Assembly (NCBI GenBank): GCA_026545765.1
Contig: CM048842.1
Location: 22,656,667 to 22,720,666, forward strand
Length of the DNA stretch: 64,000 bases
Direction of reading: 5' to 3'
DNA from: Plantago major
Taxonomy: Eukaryota > Streptophyta > Magnoliopsida > Lamiales > Plantaginaceae
Under the pieces are notes generated by a model. That model saw only the letters and a list, made by a program, of their open reading frames with translations. It had not been told where the DNA came from and made no database searches. The translations under genes and the position numbers were made by a program. Shown piece after piece: positions 43,963 through 55,226 of this stretch; the first letter of the stretch is position 1, and every line of letters begins with the position of its first letter.

Positions 43963-45594
43963 TGTTAGGAATATCTGTTTAGATTTTGATCAGCAACCTA
44001 ATGGATTATCTTAGCTCAGAAAGGTGGTTAGTACTCTTGGTTCACTTGAACATTGTAAAAGAGGAAAATCACTAAGTATGAGAGTCTAGCGAATCTTGTA
44101 TAGGATGTTAGGTCTCTGAATGTAATTTTTATATCTTTGAAGAAGACCAAGAAGAAGGTATCCAGCAGAAGAGTTCAACATTTTTCTTCGATGTTTTGAA
44201 GACTGCACAAGATTGCTGAAGACAAAGGTTATCAGATACCTATGTCCAGATATCTTTGATAAATAAGTGTTTCTCAATAAACAAGTTTTGCAAAAGATAT
44301 CTGAGAACGCAAGGTTTCTGAACGAGGAAAAGTGCCCACAGATATCTACACTCAGATACCCTGGATAAAACTATGTTTCTGGGAAATAATGTTTCAACAG
44401 GTATCTGGAGATGAGAAGGTCTCTGCAAAGGGACATGCAATGCTTCAGAAAGCGTGCATAGTTCCGTTGGCACTATAGAAGAAAAATAGTACAATGCAAT
44501 AAATGCGCAGACAGAGACATCTGAACAAAAGAGGAAATCTCTGAAAAGAGACAACGTCTTCTGCAGTACTATTTTCAGATATCAATAGTTTGAATTTCAT
44601 TAAGCCTAACGGATACTATTTAAACGGCATGATTTTCAACTATAAATATCATCACTTAGAATGCTTGAAAGACACACACTGAACTCACTGAAAATACCAA
44701 GCCTCTCTGATATTACAACTAGTGGTATCTTTCTCTTAAGCATACAAGTCTTCAACCTACTTATTCTTCAGCTTACAGTTGCGTCTAAGCTCTTGAATTC
44801 TAAGTAGCACGAAAGTTCTAAGTGTCCTGATCCTTAACAAGCATTGCTATCTGTGAAGGAGTTGAATTAAAAGATCAAGAATCTGAGTTTCATTCTTCAA
44901 AACATTTAACATAGACTTGGGTCAGTAAAGAACATATCACCACACATTGTGAAGTGTGTTAAGTGACTCTTGTTCAAGAAGGTAGTATTACATAACTGTA
45001 GAAGTTATTAATCTACCAAACCTGACAAACTACCTTAACCAACACCTTAAACGGCGTGGAGTACAGGAAGTACTTAGTTTGGGAAACTAAGGAATAACTC
45101 CAAGGTTATTGAGCATAGAAAGTACTTAGTTTGGGAAACTATGGAATAGCTCAAAGGTTTCTGAGTATAGGAAGTACTTTGCTGAGAAAGTCGGGGAATA
45201 ACTCAGGGGGAACACTTGGTTGGGAACCTAGTGTATTTAGGAATCGAGAGAAGATATTTGTAAGGTGAACTCAATTATCTGTCTTAGTGGATTCTAGGTC
45301 TGAGAAAGGCCGAAGTGGATTAGTTGAAGGATTACGCCACCTTCAGATACCACTATAAAGATCAGTGTTATTTACTTTCTGTAATCTATTACTTGCTTTA
45401 TTTACCTTGCTGGGTTCTTACACATATCTTGCTGAGCACGTGCACTTATCACAGAAAATTCTTCCGCTCTCTAAAATTAAGTATCAGATATCTTCACAGA
45501 TATCTGAAAAATTGTGTTTATCGACAAAAGTTGTAAAAGACTATTCACCCCCCCCCCCCCCAGTCTTTTCCCTTTGCCGTTATCTGGACCAACA
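43963..45594 (+). repeat. Element C 3' LTR
   Basis: 1632-bp LTR. TATA box at 44641-44648, hairpin tandem repeat at 45057-45235, and a 14-C homopolymer at 45548-45561 where the 5' copy has an interrupted C run. It ends CCAACA followed by the CTCTG duplication. Confidence 0.95.
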
Positions 45595-45599
45595 CTCTG
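45595..45599. repeat. Target-site duplication CTCTG, right copy (element C)
   Basis: Right partner of 30390-30394, directly after the CCAACA end of C's 3' LTR. Confidence 0.85.
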
Positions 45600-45720
45600 A
45601 CTTTTCTCGTGTCTATCCTCTAGGAGATCACTTAACAACTGAGGTGGTTGTTGAAGAATTGGAAGCTTGACCTGGCCTCTCATGCAACATAGGGTGAACT
45701 TGGGATTCTTCTTTTGATTA
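45595..45720 (-). pseudogene. Helitron helicase fragment, upstream part
   Basis: The minus strand encodes PNQKKNPKFTLCCMRGQVKLPILQQPPQLLSDLL then EDRHEKSQ, matching the segment before the IRAYN motif in plant Helitron helicases. It joins in frame to 30394-29525 when element C is removed. The upstream boundary, near 45720, touches the hAT region. Confidence 0.83.
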
Positions 45721-45791
45721 GGTTAGGGGCAAATGTAGAAAATTTGGTCAGGGGTAGCGAGATTTATGATTTATAAGATTAAAAAAATGTC

Positions 45792-48256
45792 TTACACGTA
45801 AATATAAAATTTACTCTGCAATTGACCCCGACGATTCGCCATACTTTGAAACTTCTGAATGATAGCTTCGTTTGATACACCTTTGAATACATCCTTTTCA
45901 AGATAAACCACGAGATTATCATTCATCCATTCGTCACCCATACTATTTCGAAGCCGATTCTTCACAATGTTCATAGTAGAGAAAGCTCTTTCTACTGTAG
46001 CAGTTGCAACCGGCAAAATTAGCGCTAACTTTATAAGCCTGTAAACCAAATGATAAGCTCTATCTCTTCTAGTCTTGACCATTTTCTGAGAAATTTCACC
46101 ATGTTCATTAATAGAAGATGTATCAACATCTGTGCTCATATCCAAAAAGTAATTCTCAAGTTGGTCCGACAATGCTGAAAGCTTGATATCTTTAAAATCT
46201 TTTGGGTAAAATTCTGCTAACCTGGCTAAATTTTTTTTGTCAAAAGCTCTAAAAGAGTCCGATGGGTTCAAACAAGCAACACAAAGCAACAATTCAGTGT
46301 TTACCTCATTGAATCGACCATTCAATTCTCTCAACTGCATATCCAAGATCGTGTTAAATACCTCTACACGAAACCGGTGTGAGTTTTTCATCTCTTCAGC
46401 TCCCCGTTTCAATAATTTTCCACTCAAATACATATCACTCATATCAACAATTTCAATTTTGTGCTTTACAAAAAACTCAGACACATCATTTACCAAATCA
46501 TCCCATCCATCGTCTCTCAATGCTTGAAGGTGTCTCTTAGAAATAGATACGAGTTTCATGGCATGGACAATATCTTGATCTTTTCTTTGCAGATCTACAC
46601 ATAAGTCATTTGTTATTCCCTATATGGATCTCATTAAATGCAAATCGAAAGCAAAGTCAAAACTTTTTAGGTCCCTTATCAAACGTGATGCTTCACCTCT
46701 TTGATTATATAGTGTTCCTTCTTCAACGATCACACCTAGAACTTCAATTATGAGTTGAGCAACCTAATCAAGCTCAGAATTGTAGCATAATGAGAGCTCC
46801 ACCAAGTATCACAAGGATGAATGATGGTTCGTTCTTGATTCAATCCGCAACCATTAGCAATTTCTTCATTTTCTAAGGCCCCTACAATCTCTGTGGCTTG
46901 CTTCTCTCGTAAACTATCTCTTCGCTTGCACGAGCCCCCGACAACATTAACCACATTTGTAACTAACAAAATTAGCTCACAAATACGTACAAGGTTCTTT
47001 GCTATACCTACAAGCGCAAGTTGAAGCTGATGCGCAAAACAATGTATATAATATGCAGATTCATTTTCTTTCAAAATAAGAGCCTTCAATCCATTAAACT
47101 CCCCTTGCATGTTACTTGCCCCATCATAGCCTTGTCCACGCAACATAGATATGCTCAATCCATGAAAATTAAGTAGATCGTCAAGTGCAGCTTTAAGTGA
47201 GACAACACTTGTACACGCGACATGTTTAAACCCTAAAGTCCTCTCAAGAACACGACCTTTTTTATCAACGAATCTCAATACCACAGCGATTTGCGCCTTT
47301 GTTGACACATGACGAGAATCATCAAGAAGAACATAAAAGAAATCGCCACCAATCTCTTCAATAATAGCTTTGGTTGTTTCAAATGCACAACCTCTAACAA
47401 TATCTTTTTGTATACAAGAACATGTTAACTGGAGATTTCCAGGGGCATTCTTAAAGACAACTTTTCTTACATCCTCACTGTGGTCGGCAAGGAATTTTAG
47501 AAGTTCCAGAAAATTCCCTTGATTTCTTGACTCATTTGATTCATCATGACCATGAAAAGCAAGTCCTTGTCTCAAAAGCAACTTAATACAATCAATAACA
47601 TCAGTAAATTGATCCCTATAGTTTTTTTTTTTTGCTTCATCCCTCATTTTAACAATAATTGTCTCTATTTGTTGCTTCTGATTAAGTAAATCTTTACACT
47701 TATTATAAGCAATATCATGAGCACTACCAAGACCCCCCTCATGCCAACCATGTTTGACTTTCTTACTCCAATCACGAAAACCTTTATCTTTACTAACAAA
47801 AATATTACCCCCTCCTTGATTCCCTATTTCATTTTTAAATAGGTAACAATAAAGACAAAACGTAGCATCCTTCTCTATACTATATTCTAACCAGCCACGG
47901 TCATCATACCACTCACTATTAAACCTTCGCATATATCCATATATTTTTCTTTGAGGAAAATTGTCCAGCTTAGGTTGGCACGGACCTTCAGAATAATATT
48001 TTCTACGAACCTGTTCACGGATGGAAGGAAGATAAGCAGTAATTGGGGGTCATTTTCCTGGAGCAGATGGAAGTTTTGGAAAACCCGAATCATCATATAA
48101 TATCTCCAGCTCCTCTAGCTCCTTGGGCTCCTCGGGATTAATCTCGGGCAAATCAAGTTCAGTTTCTGTCGTAGGCAATTCAACTTGTACACTCCTTTGA
48201 GAACTCACATCAGCCAAATATGTGTTTTTATCGATTTTTTTGTAATACTTCTCCAT
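45792..48256 (-). pseudogene. hAT-family transposase (TTF zinc finger, hAT dimerisation), decayed
   Basis: This is near full length for a plant ZMYM1/TTF-type hAT protein. Seen in order: acidic N-terminus; SIREQVRRKYYSEGPCQPK and a zinc-finger-type stretch (SIEKDATFCLYCYLF); a DUF4371-like region with LLDDSRHVSTKAQIAVVLRF and GQGYDGASNMQGEFNGLK (about 47330-47100); CDTWWSSHY (about 46810); and the C-terminal dimerisation motif LPVATATVERAFSTMNIVKNRLRN (about 46020-45945). Breaks: TGA at 48052-48050, a frameshift near 46747, and TAG at 46622-46620. It may be a transposon remnant or a dead domesticated relative; no terminal inverted repeats were confirmed. Confidence 0.85.
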
Positions 48257-49771
48257 ATCTAAAAAATAGAAAAATATTAAAATTAAAAATTAATCAACAA
48301 TGTTAATCCAATTAATATCACAATTTATATATAATAAAGACTATTAGTACTTGTTTTATAAGCGATTAAAATCAACAAAACCTGATTAAAAAGACCTAAA
48401 ATCATCTATTTTAACCTGATTTTCGTGATTTTAATCGATCAATCTCACAAGTAAATCATAACTTAAAAAAAAAGAAGTAGAACAATAGTGGAATTAAACA
48501 ATTGAAGAATAAAAACTACACAATTTTCAACACACCATAGTAAACACACGTCACACACATTACTCATTTACTAATTTCTCTCCATTCTTACAATCTTTTA
48601 TTGACCCAACTCCAATCTTCTGAATATGTTTCATCTTAAATTCTCTTCTTTCTCTCCATTGTAACAATTTCACTTCATTTGACACAAATCTATTGGTTTA
48701 TATCTCTCTGTCCAGTTATTCTTTATTTCCCATGTTTATAACAATCCAACACGGAAGAGAAAAGGAACAATATGATCCAAAATTGACATGGCATCCGCGG
48801 CATCAGTGACCACTCCATTCTCACAAACAAGAAAAAATTAACATAGATCGAAGCTATTGAAGATGGAATATGGAGGTAAGCATAATGTCAATTCGATTTT
48901 AGGGGTTCCTCTATTTTCCAATTTTGTAGAGAATCAAATTTAGGGATTTCTTACCAATTATGCAGATGCTTCTTGAGTTCTTGTTGATTGAAGTCGAAGA
49001 AGTCAAAGAGTTTCACAATTTCCGATTCTGCAGCTTGTTTCTACGCTTTTTTTTTCTTGCCCTTAGAGCCCGTTTGGTTTGAGGGGTTTTTTAGGGGTTT
49101 TGTCCAAATACCCTCAATAATCCAGTTTGGTTACCTTTTTGTTGGCCCGAAAAAATGGATTATTTGAAATAATCCAATTTCTCCAGCCCGCCTCAAGCCC
49201 TCAAATTTGTACATGAATAATCCAATTTCAAATACCTTCTATGAGGAGGTATTTACTTTTCGATTATCTTCTTCCTCGTAAAATGTCTAATTTTATACAA
49301 ACATCCCATTAATTACTAAATATGCCATCACAATCCAAGAACACCAATCGATTCACATCAATGCACTTTTTTTTCTTCCTAATTTCCACCTTCCATTTCT
49401 TCTTTTATATTTTCCTAGTTTTGCACTCTTTCTTTTTCATTTTTTCCGTTTCCTAGTTTCCACCTTCCTTTCTTTATTCCTAATGGTTTCCTAGTTTTGC
49501 ACCCTTTCTTTTCATTTTGGACCCCTGTAATCTTTATTTCTCTTTTCTACGCATATACTTGTTAGACAATATTTTCCTTTTATACTTTGTTTTTTGGCGT
49601 AGTTTATGTATTTACATTAAAATTAATTTCGTTTATTTAATGGTATAACCAACTTTTTTAAAAGAATGATTAAATAAAACAATACTAATAATTAAAAAAA
49701 AATGGTTAGCATTGCTTACGAGAATAACGATGATAATTTAGAGTTGTCAGTTCAAGAACATTATTTCTTCA
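48257..49771. other. AT-rich non-coding DNA between hAT remnant and element F
   Basis: No coding region seen. 48257-49065 is probably the 5' flank of the hAT gene. From 49066 (GAGCCCGTTTGGTTTGAGG) to about 49260 there are repeated AATAATCCA words, including the palindromic pair GGATTATTT/AAATAATCC near 49155-49170, resembling a miniature inverted-repeat element, but I could not define both ends. The rest is long T- or A-rich runs. Confidence 0.5.
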
Positions 49772-51299
49772 TCATTTTTTGTGCATGATGTGCTTGTCAT
49801 GGTAAGCCTTTGTCTTCTCCTTGTATATCTTCGAGTTGGCGTAGGCCTGATTCCGGATTTCAGTCAGCTCGTTGAGATCCAGCAATCTCTTCTTCCCACT
49901 TGCATCTAGATCGCAGTTTGGAGTCCTGATGGCCCACCATGCCATATGCTCCACTTCAAATGGTAGGTGGCATGTCTTCCCGTATACAATTCTGTATGGA
50001 CTTTCTCCCAGGACTGTTTTATATGTTGTTCTGTATGCCCACAGAGCGTTCGACAAGGCATGAGCCAATCCTTCCTGCTCGGCTTAACCACTCTCTCCAA
50101 TGTCGCCTTAATCTGTTTGTTGCTCACCTCCACTTGTCCATATGCTTGTGGATGATATGGTGTTTCTATCCTATGCCAGATGTGAAACTTGTGCATACAG
50201 TCCATGAACAGCTTGTTGCAGAAATACATTCCTCCATCGTAGATGATCGTCTTCGGTGTTCCATATCTGGCAAATATGTTCTCCTTGAGAAACTTTAGCA
50301 CCACCAATGCGTCGCTTGGTCTTGTGGCTTGTTCCTCCACCCACTTCGAGACATAGTCAACTACAACCAGTATGTACTCGTTCCCATCTGACTTTGGGAA
50401 GGGTCCCATGAAGTCTATACCCCAGACGTCGAAGATCTCTGCCACCAGGTTGGTAGTCATATGCATCTTGTCCCTTTTGGTTATGTTCCCTGTTCTCTGG
50501 CACCTGTCACAATTCTTGTAGAAAGTTATTGCATCCTTGTAGATCATCTCCCAGTAGAATCCTGATTGAAGGACTTTGTGGGTGGTTTTCCTTGGCCCAT
50601 AATGCCCTCCACACTCAAATTCGTGACAGTGTCTCAATATGTTCTCCTGATCATGCTCCGGGATGCATCTTCTGTAGACCATATCTTCTCCTTCCTTGAA
50701 CAAATGCGGTAGTTCCCAGATAAAACCTTTGCTCTTTGTTATTAGAGAAATCTTCTCTGTTAGTGTCCTGTCCTTCTTCAGCACTCCAGCTGTGAGAAAA
50801 TTCACAATATCTGCATACCATGGCTCATTCCCAACACTGAAAACTTGTTCCCCTGGAAAATCAACATCAATTTCTTCTCCTTCATTTGGTGCGATGATTC
50901 TGGAGAGGTAGTATGCTATACTGTTCTCTTTACCTGGCCTGTCTACTATCTTGTAATCAAACTGATGCAACAGAAGTACCCATCGGATGAGTCTAGACTT
51001 TGCGTCCCTCTTCGCTTTCAGATGTCTCAGTGCGGCGTGATCACTATGGATGATAACCTGATATCCCACAATGTAACTCTAGAACTTCTCTAGGGTGAAT
51101 ACGACTGCCAAGAATTCTTTTTCTGTGGTGTAGTAGTTCTTCTGTGCATTGTTCATGGATTTGCTTGCATAGTAGATTGACCTGAATTGCTTGTCCACCT
51201 TCTGTCCTAATACAACTCCAACAACAAAGTCTGATGCATCGCACATTATTTCAAACGGAATCTCCCAGTTGGGTGCAGTCATAATCGGAGAGGTTACCA
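49772..51299 (-). pseudogene. pol: Element F (Athila-type) pol, RNase H and integrase
   Basis: Minus strand. RNase H: FEIMCDASDFVVGVVLGQ (near 51245) and YYTTEKEFLAVVFTLEKF, then a stop (51076-51078) within EKF.SYIVGYQVIIHSDHAALRHL. Integrase: HHCC segment (H.HEFECGGHYG...CDRCQRTG, about 50630-50495); catalytic WGIDFMGPFP (near 50420), YDGGMYF (near 50245) and the Glu in QVEVSNKQIK (near 50125). A frameshift near 50068 leads to the last frame ([21 protein letters not shown]...[12 protein letters not shown]), which stops at 49772. The remaining 3' part and the LTR are missing. Confidence 0.87.
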
Positions 51300-52157
51300 G
51301 CTTCTCTTTCAGGTTGCTCCATGCTTTCATACAATATTCGTCGAAATCAAACTTAACATCCTTCCTCAGTAGATTGTTGAGAAGTTTAGCTTCCACTGAC
51401 AAGTCCTTGATAAATCTCCTATGAAAGTTGATATGCCCCAAGAAGGATTGAAGTTCCTTGACATTGGTTCGTGGCGGTAGCTTCGATATCGTCTTCACCT
51501 TTGCTTTGTCCACTTTGATCCCTTCCTTTGAAATAATATATCCCAGCACTATTCCTTCCTTTACCATAAAAGTACTCTTCTCCTAGCTCAGAGTCAGATT
51601 GCACTCGATGCATCTTTACAGAACTAGTGATAACTTCTGAAGACAGTCTTCGAATGAATTTCCAAACAATGAGAATTCAGCCATGAACACTTCTATGAAC
51701 TTTCCCACCATGTAGCTAAATATAGACAGCATGCATCACTGGAAGGTAGCCGGCGCATTGCATAATCCAAACGCCATCCTTCTATAAGAAAACGTACCAA
51801 AGGGGCAGGTAAAAATAGTCTTCTCCTGGTCTTTAGGTGCGATGGTGATTTAGAAAATCCAGATAGCCCGTCCCAGAAACAGTAATACTCATGCCATGTC
51901 AGACTGTCCAACATCTGATCTATAAAAGGTAGGGGGAAGTGGTCTTTCCTTGTAGCTGCATTCAATCTCCTGTAGTCGATACACATCCTGCATCCTGTAG
52001 CAATCCTAGTTGCGATATTGTCCTTTACTGTTATTCCTGACTTCTTAGGAACCACGTGTATCGGACTCACCCAATTGCTACTTTCAATAGGGTAGATCAG
52101 CCTGTTATTCAGAAGTTTGTGGATCTCCTTCTTCACCACTTCCATTACCACTAGATT
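51300..52157 (-). pseudogene. pol: Element F pol, reverse transcriptase with altered catalytic motif
   Basis: Ty3/gypsy RT of Athila type: IYPIESSNWVSPIHVVPKKSG, CRMCIDYRRLNAATRKDHFPLPFIDQMLD, then a frameshift near 51850 before APKDQEKTIFTCPFGTFSYRRMAFGLCNAPATFQ. The catalytic box, normally FMDDF, reads FMAEF (Met-Ala-Glu codons at 51684-51676), so both Asp residues are lost. The thumb region GYIISKEGIKVDKAKVKTISKLPPRTNVKELQSFLGHINFHRRFI is intact. A TAG precedes this segment (about 52152-52154). Confidence 0.87.
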
Positions 52158-52990
52158 CTATCTCCTCTGAGGTTGCCTTACAGGCTTAGCTCCTTCCTCC
52201 AGTGTGATAGTGTGCATGCACCTTACGGGGCTGATCCCCTTTATGTCGGTTATATCCCATCCTATTGCTTCCTTATACTTCTTCAAAACCTCTACTAACT
52301 TCTCTTCTTGATCCTTAGTCAAAGATGAAGATATAATGACAGGAAAGAACTCGTCGTCAGATAAGAAAATGTACTTGTGGTCTGCTGGTAGCGGTTTGAG
52401 TTCCGATTTTGACCGTAGCACCTCCTCCAATCCAAATGCTGGCGGTTCGTCCTTCTCCTGTTTCTCCATTGTATCCACAGAATACAGTTGCTCGAGCCTC
52501 TCATACTTTTCTGTGTCAAAGTCTTCTTCATCCTCCTCTATCAGATCTGGCATGAGATATCCAAACTCGACTTCGTCTCCAAGGAGGAAATCATCTACGC
52601 TTTCCCAATATCCTCTCTCAATTCTCTTTCCTTCTTCTAGGAGTTCACCTTTAGAATTGAAACGCTTCTTCTGCCCTTCCACGATCAATGAAAAGGGTTT
52701 CTCCCCCGTGTCAACTACGACTTCCATATGATGCAGCGCTGGTCGCCTAATAAGTGTTTTAGATCTCATTACAATTCCTTCCATATCCATCACCAGGAAG
52801 TCTAGCCTTGACCTTATGACTACGATCTCCACAGGTAAACCTCAGATTTTCCCAACACATTTCTTTGTCGAGTTGTCAGCCAGTTGGACGCTAGTTCCGC
52901 ATGGTTCTATCTCGTCTTCAATCCCTAGCTCCCTTGCTTTAGCCAATGACTTAAGATTTACGCTGGCTCCAAGGTCAATCATACAATTTA
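52158..52990 (-). pseudogene. pol: Element F pol, protease C-terminal part and RT leader, cut by element E
   Basis: Minus strand. Protease active site DLGASVNL (near 52960), then DEIEPCGTSVQLADNSTKKCVGKI, TGA near 52842, LPVEIVVIRSRLDFLVMDMEG, then an acidic linker and the FPVIISSSLTKDQEEKLVEVLKKYKEAIGWDITDIKGISP leader of Athila RT. The upstream part (gag, protease start) is displaced by E, whose LTR begins at 52991. Confidence 0.85.
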
Positions 52991-54747
52991 TGTCACGCCC
53001 CAAAACCAAAACAATTTGGCGCGACCGGCCGTCTATCGTGAGATGGGCTCACGCCAAGACAAAGTCTACCTTTAACCTCAAAATACATCAGTTTTCTCAG
53101 AGTGATACAACAGAGCATCTAAAATTCATTACATAGTAATTACATAAGTTAGAAATCCTCAAACGATTACAACGATCGTAGTAGTACAAATCATCCTATA
53201 CAATACAAATCTCAGAGTCGCAACAACTAGTAAACAGCCTTCACATATCCATCACCTGACTACCGTCTCAACTACAAAGTATCTTCATCCAATCACTTAC
53301 TTAATATTTGAAAGGGGGGGTGTAAGGGTGAGCTCCTGGCACTTTTACCCGGATCAAGTACATATAGAAAAGTATATATACATATACACTCCATTTTTAT
53401 ATCAAAATAGTCGAAAATCATTTGCATGGAACACATGTCACAATACACTATTCACATTTAGCTCGAATCAAATATACACTATGGCCACACAAACCGTGGT
53501 GGCACACAGATCGGCTTTCACATAACATATCCCCTAACACAATAGGGTCACACACACAACACTTGGAGTACTCCAAAGCACGACATTCCTCTAGAAAGGG
53601 TCACACACTTCATAGGCATATCGATGAGCATAAACGTACACATAATCCATGCTTTATCAAATCACTTTCACAAATCGCATACACAAGGAAAACATTTTGG
53701 GATACACATACTTGATCCTTTTTACGAATAGACTATTATATCAAGTCCCATAACATGATATAATAACCATAAGTTATTTGTCAAACTTTAACTTTAAAAC
53801 AATACATATACATATATTATAACAATAAAATAAATCAAAAGTGTCAAAAGTTCCACTTACCTCAAGGTCAATAAGAATCCAAGTCAAACTTAAGTAACCG
53901 CAAGTAATCCTCCAATAGCTTGCACATCGAATCTCCAAAAGTCACCTCCAAAACACCACTAGTATTTCACTAGTCTCTACTGTCGTTTAATAGGTTGAAA
54001 AAGGAAAAGTAGGTCACAAGGGTAAAATGGTAATTTTATAGGTGTGGAAGGGGCTCAACAAAAAGGATATAAAAATCTATATCTACCAAGGCTTGAACTG
54101 CTGACCTCCTTGTTACAGCACAACACTTCAACCACTCGGCCACAGCTTGCTCTTTGTTGATTTAGCACCCACGAATCATCTATTCAGTTCCAGCGTTAAT
54201 TTGATTTGTTATTACAACTCAGGTCCCCAATCCAATTCGAATTCTCCAACGCTGGCCCTTCTAGTTTCTGCAATACTTCAATCAAGTCCCTGCGAATCCA
54301 AAAACCTTCCAAACTCCTCCAAATTCAAGCAAGGGCTACGAAAATCGTTTACCATCATCTCCTCCATCGAAATCCATCAATAACAGTCCAAACTAATACG
54401 AATCAGTCCATGGTTTTCGCGAATTCGTCCTTCAAGATTTCTGATCAAGTTTTCTCTATTCAACCCTCCTAATGTCAATCGATTTAAGTCTAAACTTAGG
54501 TTTTACTCTCACGTCAATATCAAGATCGAGTAATAACATGACCAAGCTCTCGATCCCAATCGGACGGAACGAGAACAAGAAGAAGGAAAGAAACAACCAA
54601 GATAACCAATAAATAAACCTAATGGGCTTTTTAGTAATTGGGCCTTTACCCTGGTTTAAAAGCCGTAATCCTTCTCGGGCTCAATTAATTTCTCGTCTCC
54701 AATTTAAATTCAAATTGACGATCTAAAATAAATTCCGGGATTTTACA
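52991..54747 (-). repeat. Element E left (3') LTR
   Basis: 1757-bp LTR running TGTCACGCCCC...GGGATTTTACA. It is highly similar to 55227-57039. No coding capacity. Followed by the complement of a polypurine tract. Confidence 0.9.
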
Positions 54748-55226
54748 TCCTCCCCTCCTTAAAAGAAGTTTTGTCATCAAAACTTAAATCCACTACGCCA
54801 CCTTTATAAACCTCGAAATTTCTAAATCCTCGAATCACCTACTTCCTTCCTAATACTTTTCCATCGACCTAAAAACATACGAAATTCCTTTTTGTACAAC
54901 CTCAGCAAACCTTGATTTCTCAAAAATCATATAACATAAGCTCCTCAAAGAAACTAACCTACTTTCCTCGAAAAGACTAACCTAGGCACCTCAAAGATAT
55001 TAACCTAAGCACCTGAAAGATTCATACCTAGGTTCCTCAAAGATTCTAACATAAGTCCTCGAGTTTTCCCTTCATCGAAATCGACACTTCACATATTAAA
55101 ACATGGGAATTACACCCAACCAAACCGGAACCTAGGCTCTTCAAAGATCATAACCTAGGCTCCTTAAAGATACTAGCATAGGCTCCTACACTCAACAAAT
55201 CGAAACCTAGGCTCTGATACCACTTT
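54748..55226 (-). other. Element E internal region with degenerate CCTAGG repeats
   Basis: 54748-54770 is the polypurine tract on the minus strand (CTTTTAAGGAGGGGAGGA). From about 54930 to 55218 there are eight or more degenerate units of about 24 bp with AACCTAGGCTCCTCAAAGAT as core. The last unit merges with the primer-binding site (55211-55222, TGGTATCAGAGC on the minus strand). No ORF. Confidence 0.75.
55211..55222 (-). promoter_or_regulatory. Element E primer-binding site, tRNA-iMet
   Basis: TGGTATCAGAGC on the minus strand, four bases from the right LTR. The match extends into CTAGG. Confidence 0.9.

Larger units (their letters stand above)
30395..45594 (+). mobile_element. Element C: complete-length Sirevirus-like Copia element lacking the RT domain
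   Basis: Two LTRs (30395-32021, 43963-45594), a tRNA-iMet primer site, gag, protease, integrase, RNase H, hairpin array, internal promoter-like leader, extra intron-containing gene and polypurine tract. Length 15,200 bp. It is closest to A. A deletion of about 0.87 kb removes the reverse transcriptase core, and integrase has lost a catalytic residue, so C cannot act alone. It sits in a Helitron helicase gene. Confidence 0.94.

Noticed and set aside
45724..49066. Candidate hAT terminal inverted repeats TAGGGGCAA (45724) and complement TTGCCCTTA (near 49059)
   Set aside because: Only about nine bases match with one mismatch, and the adjoining 8-bp flanks (GATTAGGT and GAGCCCGT) do not match as target-site duplications.
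49066..49260. Miniature transposon with GCCCGTTTGG end
   Set aside because: One plausible end and internal inverted repeats are visible, but no matching second end or target duplication could be found by eye.
52336..52731. Plus-strand 131-codon ORF rich in serine
   Set aside because: It is the reverse complement of the acidic Glu/Asp linker in element F pol, a common shadow of acidic regions.
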